Below, piece by piece: positions 9,141-18,702 of a DNA stretch of 64,000 nucleotides (its first letter is position 1; each line of letters begins with the position of its first letter). A model generated the notes under the pieces. That model was not told the origin of the DNA, searched no databases, and saw nothing but the letters and a program-made list of their open reading frames with translations. The stretch comes from an uncultured Saprospiraceae bacterium. GTDB lineage: Bacteria; Bacteroidota; Bacteroidia; Chitinophagales; Saprospiraceae. The stretch covers positions 17,635-81,634 of the forward strand of contig CALFUU010000012.1 in the NCBI GenBank assembly GCA_937929835.1, given 5' to 3'. The position numbers and the translations under genes were made by a program.

Positions 9141-9905
9141 TTAGATCAAGTCCAATACCATATTGTCATTAAAAGGCAAGACAGCCTCAGGAAGTAACTG
9201 CGCCCACTCTGCCGTCAAGCCCATTAAGTGGCTTATGTGAGAAAGGTATGCTTGACGGGGTTGGATCTTTTTTATTTCCCTAAGCGCTTCTTCCAAGGTA
9301 AAATGGGAATGATGTTCTTTTTTCCTTAAGGCGTTAATAATAAGTGTGTCGAGACCTTGGAGATGCGGATATTGGTCTTCTGGAATACTCTTGGCATCGG
9401 TTAGGTAAGCAAAGTCCTTTATTCTGTATCCATAAATATCTAATAGACCATGTCGAACCTTTATGGGTCTGATCGATAATCCATTGATGGAAAAGGGGCT
9501 GTCGTCAATAACATGTATACTGACACGCGGTGCACCTGGATAGAGGTCATCACCAAACATATAGGGATAATATGCTTTAAGACAATTCGCTACTCGCTGA
9601 GAAGCATAGACGGGAATGGACTTTCTCTGAGCAAAATTTATCGACCTAATATCATCCAAACCAGCTATATGGTCATTATGCTCGTGGGTAATAAGTACTG
9701 CATCCACGTCATCAAGTTCATTATGTAGAAACTGTTGTCTGAAATCTGGTCCTATATCTATGAGAATCTTGGCCTCTTCAGTCTGGACGTATACGGCAGA
9801 TCTCAGCCGCTTATCTCTTTTATCATTAGAGGTGCAGACAGCACACGGGCAACCAATTACTGGTACTCCTTGCGAAGTTCCTGAACCAAGACAAATGATT
9901 TTCAA
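9141..9905 (-). CDS. MBL-fold metallo-hydrolase (PhnP-like)
   Basis: This 254-residue cytoplasmic protein belongs to the metallo-beta-lactamase superfamily, in the PhnP/phosphodiesterase-like branch. The N-terminus GSGTSQGVPVIGC followed by CPCAVCTS is typical, with Cys residues that may bind a structural zinc. The dinuclear site is visible: THEHNDHIAGLDD (HxHxDH, about 75-87), TDAKSI (metal Asp) and a terminal SHISH. Activity on cyclic or di-esters of phosphate is the family expectation; the substrate here is unknown. It lies 13 bases after the small gene at 9919-10200 and 51 before the PorP-like frame, so it may be transcribed with the T9SS genes. Confidence 0.88.
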   Translation of the reverse strand: MKIICLGSGTSQGVPVIGCPCAVCTSNDKRDKRLRSAVYVQTEEAKILIDIGPDFRQQFLHNELDDVDAVLITHEHNDHIAGLDDIRSINFAQRKSIPVYASQRVANCLKAYYPYMFGDDLYPGAPRVSIHVIDDSPFSINGLSIRPIKVRHGLLDIYGYRIKDFAYLTDAKSIPEDQYPHLQGLDTLIINALRKKEHHSHFTLEEALREIKKIQPRQAYLSHISHLMGLTAEWAQLLPEAVLPFNDNMVLDLI

Positions 9906-9918
9906 TACTGAATTTTTG

Positions 9919-10200
9919 TTAAGATAGACCTTCTGCGTAGGATTTAGCTATCAACTTGAGAATTTGTTTGGATTCTTCCTTAAGCGCTTCTTCTTTCAGT
10001 TCTACTTGTTGGATGAGATCAATCATAGCTTCTATGCGGCCTTTCGTATCATAAAACTTGTTGATTATGACGATTTTCTTATCTCTAAGAAGACAATAAC
10101 CAGATTTGAATTGTCCTCTTTCGTACCTGACTGTAAATTCAGATGAAGTGAGGACATCCTCAAGTTTTTTTAGGGTAGTTTTGTTGTATTTCAAGGCCAT
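9919..10200 (-). CDS. Small conserved hypothetical protein
   Basis: This 93-residue soluble protein has no signal peptide or recognised enzyme motif. It has a basic N-terminal half (LKYNKTTLKKLEDVL), a short beta-hairpin region (FKSGYCLLRDKKIVIINKFYD) and an acidic/amphipathic C-terminal helix (ELKEEALKEESKQILKLIAK). Similar short proteins precede PhnP-like MBL genes in Bacteroidota (from memory, not checked). First gene of the minus-strand run toward gldK; 13 bases before the hydrolase. The start is ATG at 10198-10200. Confidence 0.75.
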   Translation of the reverse strand: MALKYNKTTLKKLEDVLTSSEFTVRYERGQFKSGYCLLRDKKIVIINKFYDTKGRIEAMIDLIQQVELKEEALKEESKQILKLIAKSYAEGLS

Positions 10201-10258
10201 TTCTCTTCTTCAGGTGGCAAATATAAACCCATCGTTTCGTATGTCAGTTATTATTAAT

Positions 10259-10861
10259 ATGAAATATCTCCTAGTTACCATCTTTTTATTTTCTCTATGT
10301 TCCATAAGTACCGTCGAGGGACAAAGGGGATTTAAGGGATCAATATTGGCTGGGCTTAATTTAAGTCAGATAGATGGCGATGAGTTGGTTGGGTACAGAC
10401 AAGCTGGACTCACATCTGGTCTCAAAGTTTCCTTCCAGCTCAAAAACAGGCTATATGGCAACTTAGAGCTACTTTATAGCCAGAGAGGATCAAGTGCGAA
10501 GCTATTTAGCAATAAAGGATCCGTGACACGAATCAATTATTTGGAATTGCCACTTTACGTATCTTTTAAGGATTGGTACATAGAAAATGAGAACTATTAC
10601 AAGCTTTCTGGTGAAGTAGGATTGAGTCTAGGAAATATTATCAGTGCCAGTGTTTCTGAAGAAGTCACTGATTACAATCCAGACTGGTTCGAAACAAAAG
10701 ATATCGGCTGGATGCTAGGAGCCAACTACGCATTTACCAAGCACTTGTCTGTGACAGTGAGATACACCAGATCAATTAATAAGCTTCTTGATGACAATAC
10801 ACTCTTTGAGAGATACTTATTGGGTTATTTTTGGACAATTAGAACTGACTATACATTTTAG
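10259..10861 (+). CDS. PorT-family outer-membrane beta-barrel protein
   Basis: A longer in-frame reading exists from 10106, but that part is the complement of the preceding gene. The ATG at 10259 opens a clean signal peptide (MKYLLVTIFLFSLCSIS, cleavage near VEGQ). The mature part, about 180 residues, begins GFKGSILAGLNLSQIDGDELVGY and proceeds through alternating hydrophobic strands, as in PF13568 (OMP_b-brl_2) eight-strand barrels. It ends in an aromatic residue (YTF), the usual outer-membrane insertion signal. Function unknown. Stop and next ATG are 2 bases apart, so it is cotranscribed with the lipoprotein. Confidence 0.85.
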   Translation: MKYLLVTIFLFSLCSISTVEGQRGFKGSILAGLNLSQIDGDELVGYRQAGLTSGLKVSFQLKNRLYGNLELLYSQRGSSAKLFSNKGSVTRINYLELPLYVSFKDWYIENENYYKLSGEVGLSLGNIISASVSEEVTDYNPDWFETKDIGWMLGANYAFTKHLSVTVRYTRSINKLLDDNTLFERYLLGYFWTIRTDYTF

Positions 10862-10863
10862 AT

Positions 10864-11373
10864 ATGAAGCATATAACCATACTCATTTTAGTTGCCTTAC
10901 TCACAATAGCTTGTAACCAAGAACCCAAAAAGAGTGCTACGGCACCAGCCGCTTCCTCCACTACGGCAGCCGCATCGCAGTCACAAACTCCACTCTTACC
11001 TAAGCTTCCCAATACTTATCTACAGCAAATGTGGGATAACGGCCAGATGATAGATTACCTCTTTCATGATCTGCCTTTCAGTATGAATCAGAATGAACCA
11101 GCGAGTATCAAAACAAATCTAACCTACATTGACGAAGCTCCAGTAATGCAGGTTCCCGAGGGCTGTAAACCTATGGCCAGGCAGTTTTATCAAGTTGGTG
11201 GAGATATCATATTTGAAGCTGATGTATATTTCAGTGAGCAATGCACCTTCTATGTATTCTTTGTAGATGGCAAGCCCAAGTATGCGAATCAGATGGCTGA
11301 AAGCGGACGACAGTTCTTTACATCTATGATCCGCCAGGCAATGAAAGCCAGTGGTAACCTCAATCAAGGCTAA
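10864..11373 (+). CDS. Putative lipoprotein of unknown function
   Basis: This 169-residue protein has a type II signal peptide: MKHITILILVALLTIAC with the lipobox ending at Cys17. A low-complexity Ala/Ser/Thr/Gln linker (about 25-44) precedes a compact domain with one Cys pair candidate (CKPM and EQCTF). No family recognised. It sits between the PorT-like barrel and the Ppx/GppA gene with 2-base gaps, so it is probably an envelope protein of the same operon. Confidence 0.8.
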   Translation: MKHITILILVALLTIACNQEPKKSATAPAASSTTAAASQSQTPLLPKLPNTYLQQMWDNGQMIDYLFHDLPFSMNQNEPASIKTNLTYIDEAPVMQVPEGCKPMARQFYQVGGDIIFEADVYFSEQCTFYVFFVDGKPKYANQMAESGRQFFTSMIRQAMKASGNLNQG

Positions 11374-11375
11374 GT

Positions 11376-12260
11376 TTGCGGTTTGCAGTTGTTGATTTAG
11401 GTAGCAACACTTTCCATCTCTTAATTAGTGATCTGGATTTAGAGCGCGGCACTTTTGTAGAGGTATTCCGCAAGAGGTCTTTTGTTTATCTCTCTAGAGG
11501 GAGTATAAAAGTGCTGACCCGAGAAGCGCTCTCCAGAGCAGAGAATGCCCTTAAGTTAATTGGTGCTCTTTGTCGGGCTTATGAAGTTGATGAAATAAAA
11601 GTCTTTGGCACAGCAGCTTTTAGATTGGCTTCTAATATCAGTAATGTGCACGCATCGGTCATCCGACACTTAGATACGCAAGTGGATGTACTGTCAGGAG
11701 AACAAGAGGCAGATTATATCCTCAAGGGCATTAGCTGGACTATCGACTCTAAATCCGTTCCTTATGTAGTTATGGATATAGGCGGAGGGAGTGTCGAATA
11801 CATATATGTCTCCAATGATTCACTCCTGAGATACTCGATTAATCTAGGCATCTCTGTATTACGATCAGAATGGCATCGTGATGATCCACCCACTGAGCGT
11901 CAAATTAATAGCTTGACAGAAACGCTGAATACAGCTCACCAACAATATATTGGACTAGAAGCCCCACAACCTAAGTTCTTGGTCGGTAGTTCAGGTCCTT
12001 TTGAGATATTCCAATTTATGCTGGGTAGAGATCAGATTTCAAGAGTTGAGGTGCAAGGCTGTATCCAGAAGATATTATCGGCTACACTAAGTGAGAGAAT
12101 CCATTTAGATGGAATGCCATCGAGTAGGGCTGACTTGAGTCTGGAGTCTATGGCTGTGGTAGCCCATCTCTTATCTAGATGCCCATCAATTGATTACCTG
12201 CGGGTTTCGCAGTACGGTATTAAGGAAGGTTTTATTAAGGAAAGGCTATATTTAGGGTAG
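11376..12260 (+). CDS. Ppx/GppA family phosphatase
   Basis: This 294-residue protein is the ASKHA-fold N-terminal unit of exopolyphosphatase / pppGpp phosphohydrolase enzymes. Motifs: DLGSNTFHLLI (phosphate-1 loop, residues 7-17), the GTAAFRLASN segment, GEQEADYILKG, and MDIGGGSVEYI (phosphate-2). It lacks the C-terminal HD domain of long Ppx proteins, as is common for the short Bacteroidota form. It hydrolyses polyphosphate and/or pppGpp. The start is TTG at 11376, because the motif begins at once after it and no ATG fits. It lies 2 bases after the lipoprotein stop. Confidence 0.9.
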   Translation: MRFAVVDLGSNTFHLLISDLDLERGTFVEVFRKRSFVYLSRGSIKVLTREALSRAENALKLIGALCRAYEVDEIKVFGTAAFRLASNISNVHASVIRHLDTQVDVLSGEQEADYILKGISWTIDSKSVPYVVMDIGGGSVEYIYVSNDSLLRYSINLGISVLRSEWHRDDPPTERQINSLTETLNTAHQQYIGLEAPQPKFLVGSSGPFEIFQFMLGRDQISRVEVQGCIQKILSATLSERIHLDGMPSSRADLSLESMAVVAHLLSRCPSIDYLRVSQYGIKEGFIKERLYLG

Positions 12261-12274
12261 TCTAAAAATAATAT

Positions 12275-12282
12275 TAACTTTG
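12275..12282 (+). promoter_or_regulatory. TAnnTTTG -7 element before the metal permease gene
   Basis: TAACTTTG matches the Bacteroidota primary sigma -7 consensus. It ends only 10 bases before the ATG at 12293, so the transcript would start almost at the start codon, or translation begins at the second Met (12323). Confidence 0.5.
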
Positions 12283-12292
12283 CTTAAATATT

Positions 12293-13567
12293 ATGGAATC
12301 TATTACAAATCTTATCGAGGTTATGTCTTCTGAGTGGGCGCTACGTGCACTTATCGCCTCCTCGATGGTGGGGCTTATGTGTGGTATTTTGGGCTGTTTT
12401 ATAGTACTCAGAAATATGTCCTTGCTGGGGGATGCGCTTTCACATGCTGTCTTGCCTGGGGTGTTTTTTGCCTTTTTGTTAGTAGGGTACAGCACGATAG
12501 GATTTTTTGTAGGTAGTACTATAGCTGGGCTTATAACGGCCTTTGCCATTTCTTGGATCCAACAAAATGTCAAGACTAAGAATGACGCAGCCATAGGGAT
12601 CATCTTTACGGCGATGTTTTCTATAGGGGTAATGGGGATTTCTTGGCTCAATCAGAGTGAAGGTGTACATCTGGACCTCAAGGACTTTCTATTTGGGAAT
12701 GTCCTCGGTATCTCAAATGAGGACATATATTTAACTTTTGGTATAGCCTTATACACAATGGTGTGTGTATTCTTGTTTTATAGATATCTGTTTATAACCA
12801 CTTTTCAGCCGACAATCGCTGAGACGATGGGCATCTCTGCTAAGACGATTCATTATTTCCTAATGCTTCTATTGTCATTTGTCATAGTAGCTTCACTGAG
12901 GACAGTAGGTGTCATACTTGTGGTGGCCATGTTGATTACGCCAGCTGCTACAGCACTTTTACTTTCAGAAAGATTAAAAAGAGTAATCGTTATCTCCGCA
13001 GTCATTGGGGTGATGTCTGCCGCCTTGGGTCTGGTCTGTTCTATTGTTCTGGAAACAACTCCAGGGCCAGCTATGACACTATGCGCTACACTTTTTTATT
13101 TCTTAGCTGTTCTCTTTTCTCCTACTCAAGGATTACTCTTTAAGTACAATCAAAATAGAATTGAGAAACGTAGAATCCTAAGAGAAGATATCTTGCGACA
13201 AGTCATCAAGAAACAACCTGAAGGCACCTCGATTGCTTCTCTTACTGAAAGATTAAATATTCCAGAAAGTAGAATACAGTCAACGGTCAATGTGATGACC
13301 AAAAGTAATCTGATAACACGGATGTCTGATAAGGTCATACTTACGGATGCTGGTATCAATAAAGCGGAGCAGTTAGTCCGAGCACATAGATTGTGGGAGA
13401 CTTATCAAGTAAGAAAGATGGGTTTGGATTCTAATCAAATCCATAATGAAGCAGATCAGATAGAGCACTTTCTTTCAGAGGAATTATTGGATGAGATTGA
13501 TAGGGAGCTCGGATTCCCTACTAAAGATCCACATGATTCTCCTATACCTTCCAAGGTTATTAATTAG
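12293..13567 (+). CDS. Metal ABC transporter permease fused to DtxR/MntR-like domain
   Basis: Residues 1-285 form an ABC-3 family permease (ZnuB/MntB/TroCD type) with about eight or nine helices; [23 protein letters not shown] and [20 protein letters not shown] are family signatures. Residues about 300-415 are a DtxR/MntR-type regulator: a winged helix ([20 protein letters not shown]) and the iron-dependent repressor dimerisation segment HRLWETY, then EADQIEHFL and PHDSPIP, keeping the His and Glu-x-x-Glu-His metal ligands. The family imports Zn, Mn or Fe; the fused sensor could gate or report metal. No ATPase or binding protein is adjacent. The stop overlaps, tail to tail, the stop of the Fur-like gene by 4 bases. 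ATG 12323 is an alternative start. Confidence 0.9.
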   Translation: MESITNLIEVMSSEWALRALIASSMVGLMCGILGCFIVLRNMSLLGDALSHAVLPGVFFAFLLVGYSTIGFFVGSTIAGLITAFAISWIQQNVKTKNDAAIGIIFTAMFSIGVMGISWLNQSEGVHLDLKDFLFGNVLGISNEDIYLTFGIALYTMVCVFLFYRYLFITTFQPTIAETMGISAKTIHYFLMLLLSFVIVASLRTVGVILVVAMLITPAATALLLSERLKRVIVISAVIGVMSAALGLVCSIVLETTPGPAMTLCATLFYFLAVLFSPTQGLLFKYNQNRIEKRRILREDILRQVIKKQPEGTSIASLTERLNIPESRIQSTVNVMTKSNLITRMSDKVILTDAGINKAEQLVRAHRLWETYQVRKMGLDSNQIHNEADQIEHFLSEELLDEIDRELGFPTKDPHDSPIPSKVIN

Positions 13568-14058
13568 CCCTTGTTAGTGGCTGGGGCTGCTGTCTTTTCG
13601 CAAGCACCTTGACAATTTCCATAGAGATTAAGTGAGTGGTGGGTAACATTAAATTTCAATAACTCACCCATCATATCTTTGATGTTTTGAATTCTTGGAT
13701 CACAAAATTCTAATACTTTTCCACAGTCTACACACAGCAAATGATCATGTTGTTTGTATCCATAAGATTTCTCATACTGGGTTAGATTTTTGCCAAACTG
13801 GTGCTTGGTGACCAAATCACAATTGACAAGTAAGTCCAAGGTATTATAGACAGTTGCACGAGAGACTCTGTAGTTTTGGTTTTTCATATGGATATAGAAA
13901 GCTTCAGCATCAAAGTGATCTGTTCGCTTATAGATCTCTTCGAGAATTGCGTACCGCTCTGGAGTTTTTCTTAGTTCATTTTTCTCCAAGAAATTGGTGA
14001 AGATTTGTTTTACTTCATCAAATATTTTCTCAATGTGTTCTGATACTTCTTCAGCCAT
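13564..14058 (-). CDS. Fur-family metal- or peroxide-responsive repressor
   Basis: This 164-residue protein has the Fur winged helix ([35 protein letters not shown]) at about 30-95 and the dimerisation domain with [15 protein letters not shown] (about 110-124) and a second Cys pair (NCQGAC), a structural Cys4 zinc site as in Fur/PerR. Which metal it senses is not determinable. It begins 4 bases after the stop of the Rel gene, so it is expressed with it. The convergent neighbour is a metal transporter permease, a plausible target. Confidence 0.92.
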   Translation of the reverse strand: MAEEVSEHIEKIFDEVKQIFTNFLEKNELRKTPERYAILEEIYKRTDHFDAEAFYIHMKNQNYRVSRATVYNTLDLLVNCDLVTKHQFGKNLTQYEKSYGYKQHDHLLCVDCGKVLEFCDPRIQNIKDMMGELLKFNVTHHSLNLYGNCQGACEKTAAPATNKG

Positions 14059-14062
14059 ATGC

Positions 14063-16300
14063 TTAGTCCTCTATTCTAGTGACATTGGTAATGCCATCTA
14101 ATTTCTTAATGGAATGAATAACGTGGTTTAGTTGATCTTTGTTTTTGACGAAGATACTAACCTTACCTTCAAAATAACCTTCATCTCCTTCTATGCTAAA
14201 GGATCTGATATTTATACCTAGGGTGTTACTGATCTCATTGGTGATAACAGTAATGACACCGGGGCCAGAATCCACTCCTATGATGGATAGTACCACTGTA
14301 AAGTTGGATCCAGCTTTTCTTGCCCACTCTGCCTTTAGTACCCTGTAAGAGTAGTTAGCCAGTAGGTGGGTTGCATTTTTACAATTGGTCCTATGGATTT
14401 TGAGTCCCTCTCCAGCTGTAAGATACCCAAAGATATCTTCACCTTGCACAGGCGTACAGCACCTGGCCAATGAAAATTCATATTGGTCTGCGGATTCTCC
14501 ATTGACGAGGATAGACGATTTGTTTAGCTCTGCAGCTTTACGCGTCCTCTTTGGTGGGAGGTCAGCAGGGGCCTGTGTACCTGCAGACGCCACTGGTTTC
14601 ACTTCCTCTTCTTTTAGTCCTTTTATTTTTCCTCCCTCAATTTCAAAAGTCTTAAAGTCTGGAAGTTTTATTTCTTCATTAGAGATGGCAAAGTAAAAAT
14701 CTGGCCTATTGGCATAGCCATTGTGTTTTACTAGAAAGTCAATGTTTTCTTCGAAGGTAAGCTTGGCATTTTTCATTTTGCGCTCTAGGTTTTCTCTTCC
14801 TATTTCGCCTTTTTTTCTTTTCTCTTCTTTCATAGCCGATCTAATTTTTGATCGGGCTTTTCCAGTCACAGTCATCTTGAGCCAGTGCTCCGATGGCTTT
14901 TGATTTTTGTTGGTGGTTACAGTCACTTGATCTCCATTTTGGAGTTTGTGACCCATAGGTACCAACTTGTTGTTCACCTTGATGGCTGTCGCTTGATAGC
15001 CTACCTGAGAGTGTATCTCAAAGGCAAAATCCAGAGCTGTAGCGCCTTCTGGTAGCATTTTCATATCCCCATTAGGCGTAAATACATAGACTTCTTTATT
15101 AAAGAGATTAGACTTAAAATCATTTAGAAACTCGAGAGCATCATTATGTTGAGTGTCGAGCAGTGCTCTAATATTATCCAACCATCTATCATAGACACTA
15201 TGCTCACTTTTAACGCCTTTGTATTTCCAATGTGCAGCAAAACCGCGCTCGGCAATATCATCCATCCTTTCCGATCTCACTTGTACTTCTACATACTTGC
15301 CACTAGGTCCTATGACTGTGGTGTGGAGAGATTCATAACCATTACTCTTTGGTGTAGTTACCCAATCCTTGAGTCGTTCTGGAATGGGATTATATACATC
15401 TGTGATTATCGAGTATATCTGCCAGCAGACACTCTTCTCCGACTCTATAGGCGTATCACATATGATCCTAATGGCAAACAGATCATAGATTTCCTCAAAT
15501 GGTATTTGTTTCTTCTGGATTTTATTCCAGATAGAAGAGATGGCTTTAGACCTACCGAGTACACGATAGTCTACATCGAGATCGTTTAGCTTTTTAGTTA
15601 GAGGTTCTATAAAGTCATTAATATATTCTGTCCGTCCTGATTCCGAGGCCTCTAGTTTTGCGGAGAGCTCATTGTATGTCTCAGGTTCAGTAATCTTCAT
15701 ACAGATGTCATTAAACTCAGTTTTGACATTATATAAGCCAAGTCTATGAGCGAGTGGCGTGTAGATGTATGAAGTCTCGGCGGCTATCTTTAATTGCTTG
15801 GATCGTGGCATTGCACCTATGGTCCTCAGATTGTGCAACCTATCGGCCATCTTGATTAGTGCGACCCTAACATCATAAGTAAGAGAAGAGAGGACTTTCT
15901 TAAAGTTTTCTGCTTGCTTATTCTCTACGTTATAAGTGCCATCCAACTTTGTGAGGCCATCTACGATACGGCTGATTTTTTCTCCAAAAATTTCATTGAT
16001 ATCCTCTAGAGTGGTATCTGTATCTTCTACCACGTCATGTAATAGAGCGCTGATGACCGCTGTTGGTCCCAGACCTATTTCTTCAAAACAGATTCTAGCC
16101 ACTTCTATGGGGTGGAAGACATATGGCTCTCCAGACCTTCTACGCTGAAATTTATGCGCATCAAGTATCAATTGGTAGGCCTTATCGAGATCTTCCTTGT
16201 CTTGATCTGTGCTTTTTTGCCTAAGTTTCTGCATAAGCGCCTGAAACTCAACGTCAATAAGCTTGTATTCACTATCTGATATGGCCTTTCCTATGGGCAT
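14063..16300 (-). CDS. rel: Bifunctional (p)ppGpp synthetase/hydrolase (Rel/SpoT)
   Basis: This 745-residue RSH enzyme makes and degrades the alarmone (p)ppGpp. N-terminal HD hydrolase: [15 protein letters not shown] and HDVVEDTD (about 85-92), [11 protein letters not shown]. Synthetase domain about 240-360: [42 protein letters not shown]. The RxKD form (RLKD) is that of bifunctional enzymes rather than RelA-only ones. Then TGS ([21 protein letters not shown]), a conserved Cys motif ([11 protein letters not shown]) and a C-terminal ACT domain (about 670-745). Full length. The fur-like gene follows after 4 bases. Confidence 0.96.
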   Translation of the reverse strand: MPIGKAISDSEYKLIDVEFQALMQKLRQKSTDQDKEDLDKAYQLILDAHKFQRRRSGEPYVFHPIEVARICFEEIGLGPTAVISALLHDVVEDTDTTLEDINEIFGEKISRIVDGLTKLDGTYNVENKQAENFKKVLSSLTYDVRVALIKMADRLHNLRTIGAMPRSKQLKIAAETSYIYTPLAHRLGLYNVKTEFNDICMKITEPETYNELSAKLEASESGRTEYINDFIEPLTKKLNDLDVDYRVLGRSKAISSIWNKIQKKQIPFEEIYDLFAIRIICDTPIESEKSVCWQIYSIITDVYNPIPERLKDWVTTPKSNGYESLHTTVIGPSGKYVEVQVRSERMDDIAERGFAAHWKYKGVKSEHSVYDRWLDNIRALLDTQHNDALEFLNDFKSNLFNKEVYVFTPNGDMKMLPEGATALDFAFEIHSQVGYQATAIKVNNKLVPMGHKLQNGDQVTVTTNKNQKPSEHWLKMTVTGKARSKIRSAMKEEKRKKGEIGRENLERKMKNAKLTFEENIDFLVKHNGYANRPDFYFAISNEEIKLPDFKTFEIEGGKIKGLKEEEVKPVASAGTQAPADLPPKRTRKAAELNKSSILVNGESADQYEFSLARCCTPVQGEDIFGYLTAGEGLKIHRTNCKNATHLLANYSYRVLKAEWARKAGSNFTVVLSIIGVDSGPGVITVITNEISNTLGINIRSFSIEGDEGYFEGKVSIFVKNKDQLNHVIHSIKKLDGITNVTRIED

Positions 16301-16411
16301 AAATTTCCTTTAAATCTCTATTGCTCAGCAAGTTAGATAATTCTAAGGTTTTAAGTGTGGAATGCGAGTTGCCTTAAGTATCTAAAATTCTTTTAGTTGA
16401 CGGTTCTAAAG

Positions 16412-16441
16412 TTGTTCTATTTATAAATATATCTATCTTTG
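16412..16441 (+). promoter_or_regulatory. Promoter of tRNA-Leu
   Basis: A TTG (16412-16414) and a perfect TAnnTTTG (TATCTTTG, 16434-16441) are separated by 19 bases, the canonical Bacteroidota -33/-7 layout. It lies 20 bases before the tRNA 5' end. Confidence 0.75.
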
Positions 16442-16461
16442 CGCCTCATTTTCTTTGAATT

Positions 16462-16543
16462 GCGGGTGTGATGAAATTGGTAGACATGCTAGATTTAGGA
16501 TCTAGTGCTTCACGGCGTGTGGGTTCGAGTCCCTCCACCCGCA
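16462..16543 (+). tRNA. tRNA-Leu (anticodon TAG)
   Basis: The 82-base sequence folds as a class II tRNA. Acceptor arms GCGGGTG (16462-16468) and CACCCGC (16536-16542) with discriminator A; D arm with AAATTGGTAGACATGCT; anticodon stem CTAGA/TCTAG with loop TTTAGGA and anticodon TAG at 16496-16498; a variable arm; T arm GGGTTCGAGTCCC. CCA is not encoded. It lies just upstream of the trigger factor gene. Confidence 0.97.
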
Positions 16544-16588
16544 CTTTTCAAAGAAATTCCAATACTATTCCTCCATCACAGATATTAA

Positions 16589-17950
16589 ATGAAGCTAGAG
16601 AAGAATCAAATTGATGAACTCAATGCAGAGTTAACGCTGGTTATCGAAAAAGACGATTATCTAGGCGAATACGACAAGCAAATAAGGTCTTATCAACAAA
16701 AAGCCCAGCTAAAAGGCTTCAGAAAGGGCAAAACACCAATAAGTGTTATAAAGAAAATGTACGGAGGTGCCGTAATGCAAGAGACTGTATCAAAGATACT
16801 TACAGATAAGATCAATGATATCATTGCGGACAAAGAGCTAAGAATCATCGGAGAGCCTTACCTTATCGATAGAGAAAATCTTCCTGAGCTCAATCATAAA
16901 GCTCCCGAAGACTATACCTATAAGTTTGAGATAGGGATGGAGCCTCAATTTGATGTCGTAGGCGTCTCAGAATCAGATACTTACGAGAGACCAGAAGTCG
17001 CCATCTCAAAAGAAATGGTAGATGAGGAACTGCATAGTCTTCAAAAAAGACTAGGTGATCAGTCTAGCTCAGAGGAGCTTATTCAAGATGACGACGTTAT
17101 ATATTTCATATCTAAGGAGCTCTATAATGGTAATGTCTTGGTAGATGGGCATTCTTCTGAGTTCTCCGTGGCTATGGAAAAAGTCAATCCCAAGTATCAA
17201 GACGAGCTCAGAAAACTCAAAAAGGGTGGAAGTATAGATGCCGACATCTACGAATTAGAAAAAGATCTACCATCGAGTCAAGTTGAAAAATATCTCTTAA
17301 AGGTGGGAGAGGATCAGGACCTATCTAGTATGAGCAGTGACTTTAGATTGGAAGTCAAAGATGTAGTGCGACTGACACCAGCAACACTAGATCAGGACCT
17401 ATTCGATAAGTCTTTCGGTAAGGATGAAGTCAAATCAGAAGAAGAAGCTCGAGCCAAAATAGAGAGTTACCTCAAGGACTACTTTGACCAAGAATCCAAC
17501 AAATTGGCCAATAGAAGAATTATGGAAGCCCTTATGGAAAAGAATGCTATGGAGTTGCCAGATGGTTTCCTCAAGAAGTGGCTGACCCAAGATACAAGTA
17601 AAGAACCACCTACTGATGAGCAGTTTGAGCAATTCAAAAAGGAGCTGAAGTGGAGAATCATCAAGAAAAAACTTAATGATCAGTTTGAGGTAGACGTCAC
17701 CGAGGAGGAAATCTTCCAGTATTTTGTCAGTGCAGTTAAGAGCTACTCGCCTTATATGGATGAGTCGAGCCTAAAGAATACTGTATTTTCTCTTATGCAA
17801 AATCGAGAACAAGTCAATACAGCTGTAGAAACTATAAGCAGTGGCAAGCTTTTCGAGAAAATAAGAGCAGTTGTTAAAATCAACAACGCCAGTATTGATA
17901 AAGAAGGCTTTTATGAAATAGCCAAAGAATTAAATCAAAAAGCGAATTAA
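16589..17950 (+). CDS. tig: Trigger factor
   Basis: Ribosome-bound chaperone with peptidyl-prolyl isomerase type fold, 453 residues. The N-terminal ribosome-binding signature is GFRKGKTPISVIKKMYG (about 38-54), followed by EPYLIDRENLPEL. The middle PPIase domain is divergent, as in other Bacteroidota. The C-terminal substrate-cradling arm is helical (MELPDGFLKKWL onward). It is followed by clpP and clpX, the conserved tig-clpP-clpX order. The start ATG at 16589 lies 45 bases after the tRNA, so it may share the tRNA transcript. Confidence 0.95.
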   Translation: MKLEKNQIDELNAELTLVIEKDDYLGEYDKQIRSYQQKAQLKGFRKGKTPISVIKKMYGGAVMQETVSKILTDKINDIIADKELRIIGEPYLIDRENLPELNHKAPEDYTYKFEIGMEPQFDVVGVSESDTYERPEVAISKEMVDEELHSLQKRLGDQSSSEELIQDDDVIYFISKELYNGNVLVDGHSSEFSVAMEKVNPKYQDELRKLKKGGSIDADIYELEKDLPSSQVEKYLLKVGEDQDLSSMSSDFRLEVKDVVRLTPATLDQDLFDKSFGKDEVKSEEEARAKIESYLKDYFDQESNKLANRRIMEALMEKNAMELPDGFLKKWLTQDTSKEPPTDEQFEQFKKELKWRIIKKKLNDQFEVDVTEEEIFQYFVSAVKSYSPYMDESSLKNTVFSLMQNREQVNTAVETISSGKLFEKIRAVVKINNASIDKEGFYEIAKELNQKAN

Positions 17951-17985
17951 TCCGTTATATCTAAAGAATATAAAGAAATAAACGT

Positions 17986-18702
17986 ATGTCATTAACCAAG
18001 GAATTCCGAAGTTTTGCTACCAAGCATATGAATCTAAATGCTGATCTGGTAGATAACCATCTTAATAATATCAATGTTGCAGTACCTAATATTACGGGCT
18101 TTACGCCTCAAGTAATAGAGGAGCGACAGATGAATGTGGTCGGAATGGATGTGTTTTCTAGACTCATGATGGATAGAATCATCTTCCTCGGTGTACCTAT
18201 TAATGACTATGTAGCCAATGTCGTGCAAGCACAATTGCTTTTCTTAGAGTCAACCGATCCCAAGAGAGACGTGCAGATGTTTATAAATAGTCCTGGAGGT
18301 TCCGTTATAGCTGGATTAGGTATCTATGATACCATGCAGTATGTGACACCAGATGTAAGCACTATATGCACGGGCCTAGCAGCCTCTATGGGCGCAGTTC
18401 TTTTGTGTGCTGGAAAAACTGGTAAGCGGACTTGTCTACAGCACAGTAGAGTGATGATACATCAGCCTTCAGGTGGTATGCAAGGTCAGTTTTCAGATAT
18501 GGAAATATCGTATAAGCTTATCAAGCAATTAAGAAAGGAATTGTATGATATTATGGCTGACCATACAGGTCAGACATTTGAGTCTATTGAGAAGGATAGT
18601 GATAGAGATAACTGGATGTCAGCAACAGAAGCTAAGGATTATGGCTTAGTTGATGAAGTATTAACAAGAGATCATATCAGAAAACAAAAAGATAACGCCT
18701 AG
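17986..18702 (+). CDS. clpP: ATP-dependent Clp protease proteolytic subunit
   Basis: Serine protease subunit of ClpXP, 238 residues, somewhat longer at the N-terminus than E. coli ClpP. Catalytic Ser lies in [11 protein letters not shown] and catalytic His in [28 protein letters not shown] and the terminal [18 protein letters not shown] region are typical. It lies 35 bases downstream of tig, and its stop shares one base with the GTG start of clpX. Confidence 0.97.
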   Translation: MSLTKEFRSFATKHMNLNADLVDNHLNNINVAVPNITGFTPQVIEERQMNVVGMDVFSRLMMDRIIFLGVPINDYVANVVQAQLLFLESTDPKRDVQMFINSPGGSVIAGLGIYDTMQYVTPDVSTICTGLAASMGAVLLCAGKTGKRTCLQHSRVMIHQPSGGMQGQFSDMEISYKLIKQLRKELYDIMADHTGQTFESIEKDSDRDNWMSATEAKDYGLVDEVLTRDHIRKQKDNA

